From Symbiodinium natans (taxonomy: Eukaryota; Sar; Dinophyceae; Suessiales; Symbiodiniaceae): a stretch of 33,553 bases of DNA. A program made the position numbers and the translations under genes. Within the stretch, counting starts at the first letter, position 1; every line of letters begins with the position of its first letter. The stretch covers positions 90,001 to 123,553 of the forward strand of contig CAJNDS010000246.1 of assembly GCA_905221605.1 (NCBI GenBank), read 5' to 3'. Positions 1 through 11,060 of the stretch are shown in pieces. The notes below the pieces were generated by a model. The model was not told where the DNA came from. It saw nothing but the letters and a program-made list of their open reading frames with translations, and made no database searches.

Positions 1-253
1 AGCGTCCCATAAAGAAAATAACAAAACACAAAACGAAACCATGAGAGCCTGAGCTGGGTGCCGCACAAGAGCCTTGGTGAGTCTCTGAGTGTTTTCACAT
101 TTGCTTGGGCCTATTGGATCTTCGCTGTTAAAGTGTTGTGTGATTGAGAAACATGAGAAAACATGAGCAAACATGAGCCAGCATGATTCGGCTTGATCGG
201 GCACTTGCAAGAGGACCAGTTGGAGAATTGGCTGGAGGCCGGGCCTTCTCTTC
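1..253. other. Non-coding flank, nothing recognised
   Basis: I see no convincing gene here. There are several CATGAG-like words around 150-185 and a possible splice donor (GGTGAGTC) near 74-81, compatible with an intron of a host gene running on the + strand, but no exon can be defined. Confidence 0.4.
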
Positions 254-325
254 GCTTGCCCTTGGGCTTGCCCTTAAGCTTGCCCTTGGGCTTGCCCTTG
301 GGCCTGCCCTTGGGCCTGCCCTTGG
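254..325. repeat. 12-bp tandem repeat, six units
   Basis: Six consecutive units of GCTTGCCCTTGG or GCCTGCCCTTGG can be read by eye; unit two ends in AA instead of GG. The unit length is a multiple of three, so open frames on both strands read through it, including a Lys/Gly/Pro repeat on the minus strand. Those frames are by-products of the repeat. Confidence 0.9.
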
Positions 326-416
326 GCCTGGGGGGCCCTGCCAAACGGGTCATAGATCGGGAACAGTGAAGAGACACCCCGAAAAGAGGCCCCCCTTTCT
401 GCACGGGCCCTCACAG

Positions 417-627
417 GCTCCAGCTTGTCCAAATCGATCGTGGAAAGGTGGAGACAGCACATCTGGCGCTCGCAGCGGAGGCCGCAGTGGAAACGGGAAG
501 CCAAGCGCGTGACGAGGTGCTGCGTGACTTGGGGAAGATGCAAAAGTTGCAGACAGAACTCCAAATTGGAATTGCCAGGGTCTCGTTACATCGCGTGCGT
601 AGGCGGCTGCAGACGTCTTTGACTTGA
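417..627 (+). CDS. Putative terminal exon of a host gene, coiled-coil-like
   Basis: After a pyrimidine-rich stretch and a TCACAG acceptor (AG at 415-416), one frame (codons from 418) stays open for about 69 residues to a TGA at 625-627. The peptide is rich in Ala, Glu, Leu, Gln and Arg with no low-complexity run, for example ARDEVLRDLGKMQKLQTELQ, which has heptad-like spacing of hydrophobic residues and suggests an amphipathic helix or coiled coil. The other two frames over the same bases give Cys/Arg/Trp-rich, non-protein-like translations. It has no in-frame start before the acceptor, so it would be a last exon of an intron-containing gene. I do not recognise the family. The call rests on composition and splice signals only. 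Confidence 0.35.
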
Positions 628-1562
628 TGGCAGACCACCGATTAGGAGAGCTGCTTTGGTGCAGTTGAGGAGGCAAGACGATCATTCGGACCTGTGTCAG
701 GCGAGAATGGGAGTAATGGGAGGCCGCCCGGCGCGCAATTGTGCACTTCAAGCCCTCTCAAAGCCCTCTCAAAGCCTTCTCAAAGCCTTCAAAAGCCTCA
801 AAGAAGTCGAAGACCCATCTCGGCCGTACCAAAAGATATTCTTGCCAACAAAATGTTTGTTGTTTGGGGCAGAGAGCTGCCCGTACTGCTTTGCAGATGG
901 GGCACGGGGCCTTCAAAGCCTTCTCGCGCCAGTTTGGTTGCAGCGGCACTTGCGCTGCGGCAGAGGGCGGGACAGCAGTCGAGAGACACCACAAGAATGG
1001 GAGAAGAGAGAGGAGGGAGGTGAGAGCTGTTTTGGAGTCCTTTGGTCCAATTTTCGACATTTGGTTCGTTGCTTTGGCACAGGTGGAGGCCGACGAGAAG
1101 GCAGCTGCGGCGCTGCGACGCTGCGACGCGCTTCCCCTGCGACCCCTTTGTCTTTGTTGTTTTGCTGCTGCTGAAATACGGGAACCAGGAGAAAGCGCCG
1201 CATGTAGCTTTTTGATAAATGTGTGAGATGCACCATTCACTGCGCTTGGTGGTCTTGGAGGCTCTATCCGAGCTCACGGCCCGATGCCTGGATTTTGCTT
1301 AGTGGCTTAATGTTGGTTTTTTGGTTATTTTTGAAAAGGGTTGCAGTTGCATCAATCAGTGACATGTTTCATGGGCCAAAGTTAATCGTCCTGCATGTTC
1401 TCTTGCTTGGAGGGTTTCATGAAGATCTTTGCCAAAAGTCGCGAGCTGAAGCTCGGCTCGTCGAAGGCCTCCTTTTGCGAGCTTTGTCTTGCCTGCCGAG
1501 CACAATCGTGCAACAATCGTGTACACCCAAAGATCACAAGCTCCCACGTGATGGGTCTATAG
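628..1562. other. Intron-like / intergenic DNA, one weak exon candidate
   Basis: No complete gene is visible. A short helix-like stretch after an AG at 1081-1082 (from 1083, reading VEADEKAAAALRRCDA) could be an exon on the + strand, but it runs into Cys/Leu-rich non-protein-like sequence by about 1135 and no donor is clear. The rest is unassigned apart from the 11-bp repeat. Confidence 0.3.
748..803. repeat. 11-bp tandem repeat (AAAGCCYTCTC), about five units
   Basis: The motif AAAGCCCTCTC or AAAGCCTTCTC repeats about five times with small length changes toward the right end. An isolated related copy occurs near 914-925. Open frames crossing this block are repeat artefacts. Confidence 0.8.
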
Positions 1563-1690
1563 TTTGCACTCTTTGCAAAAAAAAACCAGCGGATGTGCAA
1601 TGCGTGCAATGTAGAACACGTCGAGCAGAGGCCGCCTGGGAGCAGCTCCGGGCCCTGCTGGAGGCTCTCGAGGAGGAGAGCCCCCCGCTT
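1563..1690 (+). CDS. Possible exon with a C-x2-C-x8-C-x2-C zinc site
   Basis: After an AG at 1561-1562 the frame reads CTLCKKKPADVQCVQC (Cys codons at 1565, 1574, 1601 and 1610), followed by an Ala/Glu/Leu-rich helix (about 1625-1680). A Cys pair, a KPA-type core and a second Cys pair resemble the first half of a B-box zinc finger, in which a coiled coil often follows; only half of the usual ligands are present here. It could be a partial B-box exon, a different small zinc site, or chance. No start or stop belonging to it can be fixed, and the tract after 1690 turns into GA-rich repeat. Confidence 0.25.
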
Positions 1691-1724
1691 TTGTCGAACA
1701 CACGCTTTTTTACGAAGAGCGAGA

Positions 1725-3025
1725 GGAAGAGAGCGAGAGAGAGAGAGTGAGAGTCAGAGAGCGAGTCGCAGAGTGAGGTAGAGGTAGGTAGGTATTAGAG
1801 ACGGAGAGAACAGGCAGAAGGTTCAGAGAAGGCGCGCGCGTTTTCTGCCTTTTGCTCTTCTTCGAGGCTCCCATGGGCCTTGGGCTTAGCGGGAGTTTGT
1901 CTGTCTTGCGATCGTATGAAATCTTCAGTTCGCTTCAGAGTTGCTTGTTGCAGCGGCTGGCGCCGAGCGGGGGCCGAGCGGGGGCTCCGAGGTGACAGCT
2001 ACAGCTATAGCGATGCTTGAGAAAGCGTCCCTTTAGTGATGCCAAAGCCAAGGAAAAAAAAGCAAAAAGAGTTTGTCCGAGAGAGTGCTTCTCTGAGTGC
2101 TGTTGTGCCGTATTGGCCCTCTCTTCCAACAGAAGAACACAGAACAGAATGTCTGGGAGCCTTCTCGCTTGCGTTGCACCTGCTTTTTGCGTCTTCTCAG
2201 GGATTAGGGGCCCGGGGTGTGGGAGCGCAACAGCCGCAAAAGCATCAGCTGCCTTCAAAAAAAGGGGCATATCCGTCGGGGCGAGTTGCAGCCATGGTGC
2301 AGTCTCGTCCGGAGCTGAGAAGAGGGATGCCAATGCTGCCAATGCTCCATTGTGCGCCATGCTCCCACACCTTTGAGAAGAAGTGGAGCTCTCCCCCCGA
2401 TCACAGGGCTTGTTGCCTCCTTTGGAGGAGCTCTTTTGCCCCGCTGCCATTTTTGCGGCGCCCCGTCGCCGAGGTGAGATGCGAAGGATGAGGCGCGTAT
2501 GAAGCGGGGGGGTTTCGAGAATGGCGCGTTTTTCTTTTTGTTCTTTCTTTCTTTTCTTTCTTTTCTTTCTTGAGATCCTTTTCTTTTGACTGAGCTCTCG
2601 AACGCGCTGCACAGGTTCGGGGCGGCCCTTGCAGCTTTCGCATTGCTCAAGCTGTCCCAACCTCGGCTCATGCGCTGTCCCTTCTCTTGGTTCGACCCGT
2701 TCTTTTCGCTCTTGTCGGATCTCATTCGCTGTCTGGCTGCATTTTGGCCTTCATCTCTCGTTGCTCTCTCTTCTCTCTCTTTTGCTCTCTCATTCCCTTT
2801 TCGGCACGGTGGGCCCCGGTGGGCCCCGGCCAGTGGGCTCCCCGGCGAAGCCTTAAAGGTGGGGTCTGAGTTGGAGTCATCTTCAGTCTTTCCTTCACCC
2901 TGTTCGCAAAAAAAGAGAGTGCGTATCAGAGAGTTCTCTTGCCAGACTGGTGAGTTGTGCACGATGCCTGTGCAGACGCTGTGGTTTCATGCTGTTTGAT
3001 GCTATTTGATTCTGTGCTTTTTCAG
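1725..3025. other. Repeat-rich non-coding flank
   Basis: This stretch holds GA-rich DNA (about 1725-1810), a pyrimidine tract of TTTC units (2530-2571), CT-rich stretches (about 2757-2800) and a short GGTGGGCCCC duplication near 2809-2830. Long open frames on both strands overlap one another and have the composition of the repeats. I could not support a gene here. Confidence 0.5.
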
Positions 3026-3218
3026 GTCTTTCGTGGGTGCCCCGGCCACAGAAACACGGGGCTCTGGGAGCTCCGTGGCCCGTCGGGGAGAAGGCGTAGC
3101 AATCGTGACATCTCTTGTTGCACGCCACTTCGCGGTTGTCTTTTCTGTGGTGCGCCATCACGACCTGTGCAGGTTTGTGTTTGAACAAAAACAGGGGTTG
3201 CCTTTTCCTAAAGCTTAA
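3026..3218 (+). CDS. Possible terminal exon, unknown protein
   Basis: A strong acceptor (pyrimidine run then TTTTTCAG, AG at 3024-3025) precedes an open frame from 3027 to a stop at 3216-3218, about 63 residues. The middle part, ending GVAIVTSLVARHF and continuing with alternating hydrophobic residues, looks like a folded-protein segment rather than a repeat by-product. No family is recognised. The reading could equally be a retained intron with a chance frame. Confidence 0.25.
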
Positions 3219-5381
<2,163 letters not shown>

Positions 5382-5700
5382 AATAAGGGTTGGGTTTAAA
5401 TTTAGGGTTTAGGGTTCCGGGTTTATGGTTTATGGTTTGGGATTTAGGGTTGAGGGTTAGTTTAGGATTGAGGGCTTAGGGCTCAAGGTTCACGCTTTGG
5501 GGTTGAGGGTTTTTTTGGGTTTAGGGTTCGGCTTGGATTGATCGTAGGGTTCTTCAGGGGGGGTATATAGGGGGGAAGGGGGGCAGAGGGGAAGGGGGGA
5601 GGGGGGGGGGCAGGGGAGGGGGGGGGTTGTTGAAGGTTTGAGGGTTGAGTGCTTGGGGCTTAAGGTTTGAGGTTTAAGGTTTAAGGTTTAAAATGAGGTT
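5382..5700 (+). repeat. Degenerate telomere-like (TTTAGGG) repeats
   Basis: Two perfect adjacent TTTAGGG units lie at 5401-5414, further exact units at 5443-5449 and 5520-5526, and many one- or two-base variants (TTTATGG, TTGAGGG, TTTAAGG) fill 5382-5540 and 5635-5700. TTTAGGG is the Arabidopsis-type telomere repeat and is also reported for dinoflagellates. The block is interstitial and decayed, so it is either an old telomere fusion or insertion remnant, or a satellite that resembles telomeric DNA. The G-rich strand is the + strand. Confidence 0.7.
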
Positions 5701-5780
5701 CAAGCTTAGACTCTTCGGCTCGTGGAATGCATCTCGGCCCTGCTCATATTGGGGGGGGCGAAGGGGGGGGTAAGGGGGCC
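5557..5780 (+). repeat. Poly-G runs with G-quadruplex potential
   Basis: Runs of four to ten G separated by one to four bases occur at 5557-5627 and again at 5751-5778, far more than the four G-tracts a quadruplex needs. They lie inside and just after the telomere-like block, all on the + strand. No gene is associated. Confidence 0.75.
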
Positions 5781-6098
5781 TGGAAAGCTGGCATGGCCCC
5801 TGCAGCAAGGATGACACACACAAATGAAACAGAGTCACAGGGTTACCGGGGTTGAGGGCTTCGGCCTGATCCCAGTAGGGTTTCCCTTAGGTGCCTCTTG
5901 TTCGGGGTTTTGGGGGTGTGTCTCTTGGGGTTTGGGGTTCCCGAGCTTAGGCTGGTACTCCTCTTTTGGCCCCTACCTTCTCCCTGATTCCTCTAAGTTC
6001 GGTTCTCTTTTGAGGTTGTTCTTTTGGTTTCCTGGGGTTATGAGCCCAAGTGTCGTGGTTCTGTGTGGTTAGTTTATTCAGGGCTTTAGGAAAGATCC
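5781..6098 (+). other. Leader of the copia element, no LTR recognised
   Basis: This stretch precedes the first gag-like ATG. It should hold the 5' LTR end, primer-binding site and leader. I found neither a convincing TGG-initiated primer-binding site nor a direct repeat shared with the 15.3 kb end. The element may be 5'-truncated, or the LTRs may be too diverged to see by eye. Confidence 0.3.
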
Positions 6099-8490
6099 AT
6101 GGATCCTGCGTCTTCGCTCTTGTTGGAAGCTTCCTCTGGTACAGATGAGGCTCCGATGGAGGAGCATGGAGGAGATGCGGTTGACGAGCTTTTTGCTCAG
6201 GCGCTGGGATCCGCACTTGCTGCGGGAGGTGGGGGGCCTGGTGCTGAGGAGAGCAACAGTGGTTTATCTGGTGGTGGCAGCGGTGCAAGCAATGTTGCAA
6301 GTCCTGCGACTACCGGGCAAAACAATGGTGGGTCTGGTACAGTTTCTGGGCCTACAATATCATCGTCTCAGGTGGATGGGAATGGTGATACCCCTACGAC
6401 AGTTGCTCCTGGTACAACAGCTGGTGCAGCGATTTCCACAGGTTTGGGTGATGGGCCCTCAACAGTTCCTGATACAGCGGTTGCACAATCGGTCAGTGGT
6501 CCTGGTCCAGAAGTGTGCTACAGCGCCAGAAGGTATCGTGGCAGCGGTTTTTCAGTTTCAGCAAAGTACCGGGCCATCAACAGTTCCTGGTACAGCGGTG
6601 GCACAATCGGTCAGTGGTCCTGGTCCATCAGCCCATATTGGTTTTACCAGCGTGCCGTTTCCTGGAGGTGATTTTGACAGTGGAACAGGCGAGCAACACT
6701 TGACTGGGCAGATGACACAATGGACTCCAAACAATGCTGCAGTGCAAGGCAACAATCCTGGGCTGGCGTTTAACACCTACGAGCAGATTCGAGCCTTGGG
6801 AGCAGTGGATCAAGCGGCTTTGGCAAGAATGTTTGCTATTTTAAATCTGGAACGACAGGACTCTGCGGGTTCCCAGGCCCAGGCTGCTTTGGGGGATCTC
6901 CAACCTAGGTCGTCCGATTCGATGCGGTCGGCTAGGTCTCATCCTTCGCAGGAGCTGGGTGAACAGGAGACTGGAACTCGTACACCGGTCGTAGCGACAG
7001 AAGGACCGGAGCAATACACGATTGCAACGCCTCCTGGTTTGGGACAGCCTGCATGAGTTGGTAGCGTTGCGAGTTCAAGTACAACGCCTCCTCCACCACC
7101 GCCACTCCCCAGTAGCCACCATACACCTGGTGGCACACGCGTTCCTTCGGGGCCTTCAATGGCTACACCCAAAGTTGCTGGGGTAACAGCTGGCGTGGAT
7201 GCATCGTGGCAGGCCATGGGACCGGCAGTTTGGGAGGTGGTACCACCACCGGAGATGAAGGCGAGACCAAGGGCCTTAATATCTGAAGATTCAGCGGCCT
7301 TGATGCCTTCGGAGGAGACAGCCCGAAGTATTCAGGATCTGCCTAAGCTGGAGATCTCCAAGGGCAACACCGAGGATGCTGGAATGATTCTTGGAGACTG
7401 GCTGACGGTGGTCAAACCGATGATGGCGGGAATTTCAGCCACAGCAGCAGAGTGGTGGGACCAGGTTACAGGTACGGCCTACAACTATTACGATGACTGG
7501 CTGGCCGCCTCGCCACTGAAGAGGTTGGAGCTCCGAGACAAGGTGATGGGGCTGACAGCGCTGTTTGAGCACTCCAGGTGGTCACGAACTGAACAACGAG
7601 GCGCGGTGCTCATGCTGGCGGCGTTACCTGCAGATGTTAAGGAGGAGATGGTAACCATCCGAGCGGTGCAAACCATTCCTATGCTGTTTCGGTTGCTGAC
7701 CAAGTATCAACCGGGAGGAGCAGGAGAGAAGCAGGCTTTGCTACGAACGTTAACTGCTCCAGCTGCGGTGAGCACGGCGACGGACGGCATCGCTGGAATC
7801 AGAAAGTGGTCTCGAGCCCTTACCAGAGCTCAGGAGCTGAAGCTGGCACTCCCAGACCCAACACTGCTGGTTAAAGCACTGGACCAGATTACAGCTGCGG
7901 TGATTGCGGGGGAAAGCTTATTCCGGCTGTCAACCTTTCGGTTGGAAAACAAGATTGACTACGCCCCTACCTTGTCCTCTGCCAAGTCCTTAGCGCAGAT
8001 GTTGCTGGCGGAACTGGAAACGGTTACTGGATCTGAGCTTGGAGGACGAAAACCTAAGGTGGCGGCCATGGAAGCAGAAGCTAAAGGGAAGGGCAAGGGC
8101 AAAGACAAGGGACAGCGGGAACATGGGCAATGCTGGAACTGGATGACACCTAAGGGGTGTCGAAAGGGCAACGCCTGCTCCTTTCCGCACGACAAGGCCA
8201 GGATGGTGGGGAGGTGTTACAACTGTTCTGCGGAAGACCACCAAAAGGCCAACTGCCCTTATCCTACCACCTCTGCAGACACAGCCGCTGCCAAAGAGAC
8301 CAACGACAAGGCCACGGAAGCAAAGGGCAGAGGCAAGCGCAAGGGAAAGCCCAAGCCCATCGTGAAGAAAGTGGAGCCGGACGAACCAGTCCTCTACGAC
8401 TTCCGCTTCGTCCTCGACGGCACAGGCAGCTTTTCTTCAGGAGGCATCCGAGCTCGTCAAGACGATGAGATTGGCGGCGTTGCGGGGTGA
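6099..8490 (+). pseudogene. gag: Gag-like protein with CCCH and CCHC zinc fingers
   Basis: The start is the ATG at 6099, frame +3; near 6510-6570 the coding frame moves to +1 and continues through a TGA at 7054-7056 to a stop at 8488-8490. The N-terminal third is Gly/Ser/Thr/Pro-rich. From about 7160 it has the helical character of a capsid domain. Near the C-terminus it has CWNWMTPKGCRKGNACSFPH, an exact C-x8-C-x5-C-x3-H finger, then CYNCSAEDHQKANC, a C-x2-C-x4-H-x4-C retroviral zinc knuckle, followed by a Lys-rich tail. CCHC knuckles bind element RNA during packaging; the CCCH finger is extra and probably also binds RNA. It overlaps the following pol frame by 26 bases with a +1 shift. The role is established for the family; the extra finger's job is inference. 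Confidence 0.85.
6453..6627 (+). repeat. 57-bp duplication inside gag, copies in different frames
   Basis: Copy 1 is 6453-6509 and copy 2 is 6571-6627; they differ at three positions. Both encode the peptide GPSTVP(D/G)TAVAQSVSGPGP, but copy 1 does so in frame +3 and copy 2 in frame +1, because the offset of 118 is not a multiple of three. The shared peptide locates a later indel between the copies. Confidence 0.88.
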
Positions 8491-8992
8491 AACGTATGGC
8501 TGGGGATTGCTGGATGGTGGAGCTACGGCCTGCCTCAGAAGGGCAAAGTCCAATCGGGAGTTCCAACGTGCTGCCCCGATTACAGTGGCCCTGGCTACCG
8601 GCTCAACACAGCTCCGGATTAACGATGCTTCCACGAGTCCCATTGTGGCCATGCGCGAGCTGATCCAGCTGGGTACAGGAGTGACCTGGGATCAAGGTGG
8701 TATCTGCATCAAGGTCCCGAAGTTTGGCCAGCTTCCAGTACGATTGGCTACAGGATGCCCAGAAGTTCCAGAAGCACTGGCCTTAAAGCTCATTGAAGAT
8801 ATTGAGCAAAAGAAGCGGGACAAGATGGCCTTCGTGAAGGAGCTGCGAATCCAGCAGGACGATGGAGGTGGCCTGGAGCAAGAAGGGACTATGGTGTTTG
8901 AGGATCCCGTAGCCATGAAGCGCTGGTTGCAAGATCAGTTTTTGCATCTGCCAGAGGGGGTCATCGATGCCCGCCTATGCCAAAGGAAATGA
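8465..8992 (+). pseudogene. pol: Aspartic protease region of pol
   Basis: Frame +2 opens in the last bases of gag. GLLDGGATACLR (Asp codon 8513-8515) matches the copia protease active site, where LLDSGAT is usual; Gly replaces Ser/Thr next to the catalytic Asp. A beta-rich stretch follows (about 8570-8650), then a Lys/Glu-rich linker. The enzyme would cut the Gag-Pol precursor in the particle. The frame ends at a TGA (8990-8992), yet the same frame continues in clearly related sequence straight after it, so this is an internal stop rather than the natural end. The D-G-G-A variant may still be active or may reflect decay. Confidence 0.75.
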
Positions 8993-9640
8993 CTGCTTGC
9001 CTTCATCGTACTGAACTTGTTTGCTGGCAAAACCCGGGGCTTCTTTCAGCGCTATCTGGATGGCAAGGGTATGGATGGGTGTTACGTTATCGACGTGGGC
9101 CTGCCTGAAAACCTACTGTGCGACCAAATGTATGGTTTTTTGTTGGAGTTGGCCCGAAGTGGTCATGTCAAAATGGTGATGGGCGGACCTCCAGACAAGA
9201 CGTTTGAGGCACCCAAGCAATGGAGGGGGAATGATCCTCAAGACCGACTTGGCAGATCTGAGCTCGGTCCTCGCGACCTGCGGGCTGTGGAGAAGGAGAA
9301 TGTCCTGATCCTGAGGCAGTTGGTGCTGTATATGGTCGCAGAGGAAGCAAGGAGGCTTCATAACAACAGCCAGGCGGTGGGTCTGCACAGGGCGCCAAAC
9401 AATGGGGAAAACACCGAAGCTTCGAAACCGGAAATCTGGAATTGGCCAGAAGTACGACATTGTCAAGCAAAGTACAAGTTGGAAAAACTGGAAGTCGACT
9501 TTGGCGATTTGGGTCACCGGACCACGAAACGGCAAGGATTGCTGGTATCGCATAAGTTGTACTTCGATGAGGTTTCAATGGTGAACTGCAAAGACCGTGG
9601 TTCGGGGGAGGAAGGAATGGATCCTCAAGAAATGACCAAA
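8993..9640 (+). pseudogene. C5-cytosine-methyltransferase-like domain in pol
   Basis: Frame +2, directly after the in-frame stop at 8990. It reads LNLFAGKTRGFF (from 9011), an acidic CYVIDVG strand, and further on VMGGPPDKTF (9176-9205). The order FAG...D...GGPP resembles motifs I, II and IV of cytosine-C5 DNA methyltransferases (S-adenosylmethionine loop, then the PPC catalytic loop). In those enzymes the residue after PP is the catalytic Cys; here it is Asp (codon 9194-9196), so this copy should not methylate. A Trp-rich WNWPEV and a GHRT stretch follow at 9440-9530. DNA methyltransferases captured by retrotransposons have been described, including in dinoflagellates. It could instead be an unrelated Rossmann-like domain. 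Confidence 0.5.
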
Positions 9641-11060
9641 GGGCATGAGTGGCCTGATGGTTTGAAGTGGGCAGTTCTACAATTGCTGCTGCGCTTGGTC
9701 CCGGGGGGGGTATCAATCCATCGTCTGGATACCAAGTTCCGACAACATGCTGCCCAAGGCCATATTCCTTTTCGTCGCGATTGCCGACACTGCCTAGCAG
9801 GCGGGGCCAAAGACGGCCAGCATCGGAGACTGCCTATCAGCGAAGCCTACGCGATTAGCGCCGATCTGAGTGGTCCCTACACGGTGGGCTTGGATGAGTA
9901 TGGTCGGGTGAAGTACATGTGCACGATGGTTTACACCGTCCCGGTCTTTGCAAATTTGGAGCCGGAACCAATTGTGGAAATTCCTGAAGGAGGTGGTCAA
10001 GCTGAAAAGCCCAGGTCTTCGGAGGCAGTCAATGACGCCGCATCCTTGCTGGACGATGACGGGTTGGTGGGCGTAGACACCACATCGCTGTTGGGCGAGG
10101 AGACACCGGATTATGAACCGGATTTGGATGATGAGCGGTGTTCCCAACTGGATGAGCCACTACAACCTCAGGCAAAAGATGAGGAAGCCGTCGTCCCAAG
10201 GAATTATGGGCTGGACTGCGAGGAGGACTGGAATGATGAGGTGGACCCCGGTGAATGGGAGTGCAACGAGGAGGTCCTCGCGAACAGGCAGACACGGTGG
10301 CTCCTCAAGACTTGAAGTTGGACAAGCTACAGATGGTGGAGCTCACTTTCGCTGAGACAAGACCCCAGCATCTGTGGTGGGAGCCATAGGTCGCGTTTAC
10401 AGCAAGCTGAAAATGTGGGGAATGCATGTGGCCAGGTTTCATACAGACAAAGGAGGAGAGTTTCTCAATGCCCCCGTCTGTCGTTGGCTTCAGGATAGAG
10501 GAATTTATCAAACCTGTGGACAGGGCGGATCCTACAAGCAAAATGGCCGGGCAGAAGCTGCAGTTGGTATTTGCAAGAGGGCCACCAGGACGTTGCTGCA
10601 TGGTGAAACGTCGGCCAAGCGACTTTGGCCGGGCGCCGGGCGATGGGTGGCTGAGCGACGCCTTCGCAGGGCCTTGGCCCGACTGGGCATGCCTATCAAG
10701 CCTTTGGTTCCGTTTGGTACAGTGGTTTGGATCCGCAAAAGACACTGGCGTAAGGCTGAACAATGGGATGATCGTGTCCACAAAGGCGTGGTGATTGCCC
10801 CGGCGCAACATGTTTCCAGGGGCTATGTGGTGAAGGTGGGAAACGATTTCTTCACGACTACCACGCTGTTTCAAAATGTGCAAATGGCGGATACTGGTGC
10901 AATCTCGGAGGTGGAAGTGGACGCTGTGCCTCCCAGACAGCGAGCTCGCGGCAAACAGGGATTGGAGCAAACTGGACACAGTCTGGTACAAGCTTGGAAA
11001 AAGGCGGACTCCTGGATCTCTGGACCCTTGCAAGAAACAATCGAGTGGCTGCAGGATTCC
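9641..11060 (+). pseudogene. pol: Copia integrase with acidic insertion, frameshifted
   Basis: The zinc-binding part reads QHAAQGHIPFRRDCRHC (HHCC, about 9740-9795). The catalytic core has Asp at 9863-9865 (ISADLSGPY), Asp at 10446-10448 (HTDKGGEF) and Glu at 10554-10556 (GRAEAAV). Between the first and second Asp lies an acidic insertion of about 130 residues (about 9955-10315), longer than the core's normal spacing. A TGA at 10313 ends frame +2; a short piece in frame +1 (about 10315-10360, VELTFAET) and then frame +3 continue the core, so two indels lie within about 60 bp. The C-terminal part (10680-10870, PFGTVVWIRKR and following) resembles the usual SH3-like tail. The function would be strand transfer of element DNA into the host genome. 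Confidence 0.85.

Noticed and set aside
1935-2962. Lys/Arg/Glu-rich minus-strand ORFs of about 240 residues
   Set aside because: They overlap each other in several frames, follow the composition of CT-rich repeats and have no domain.
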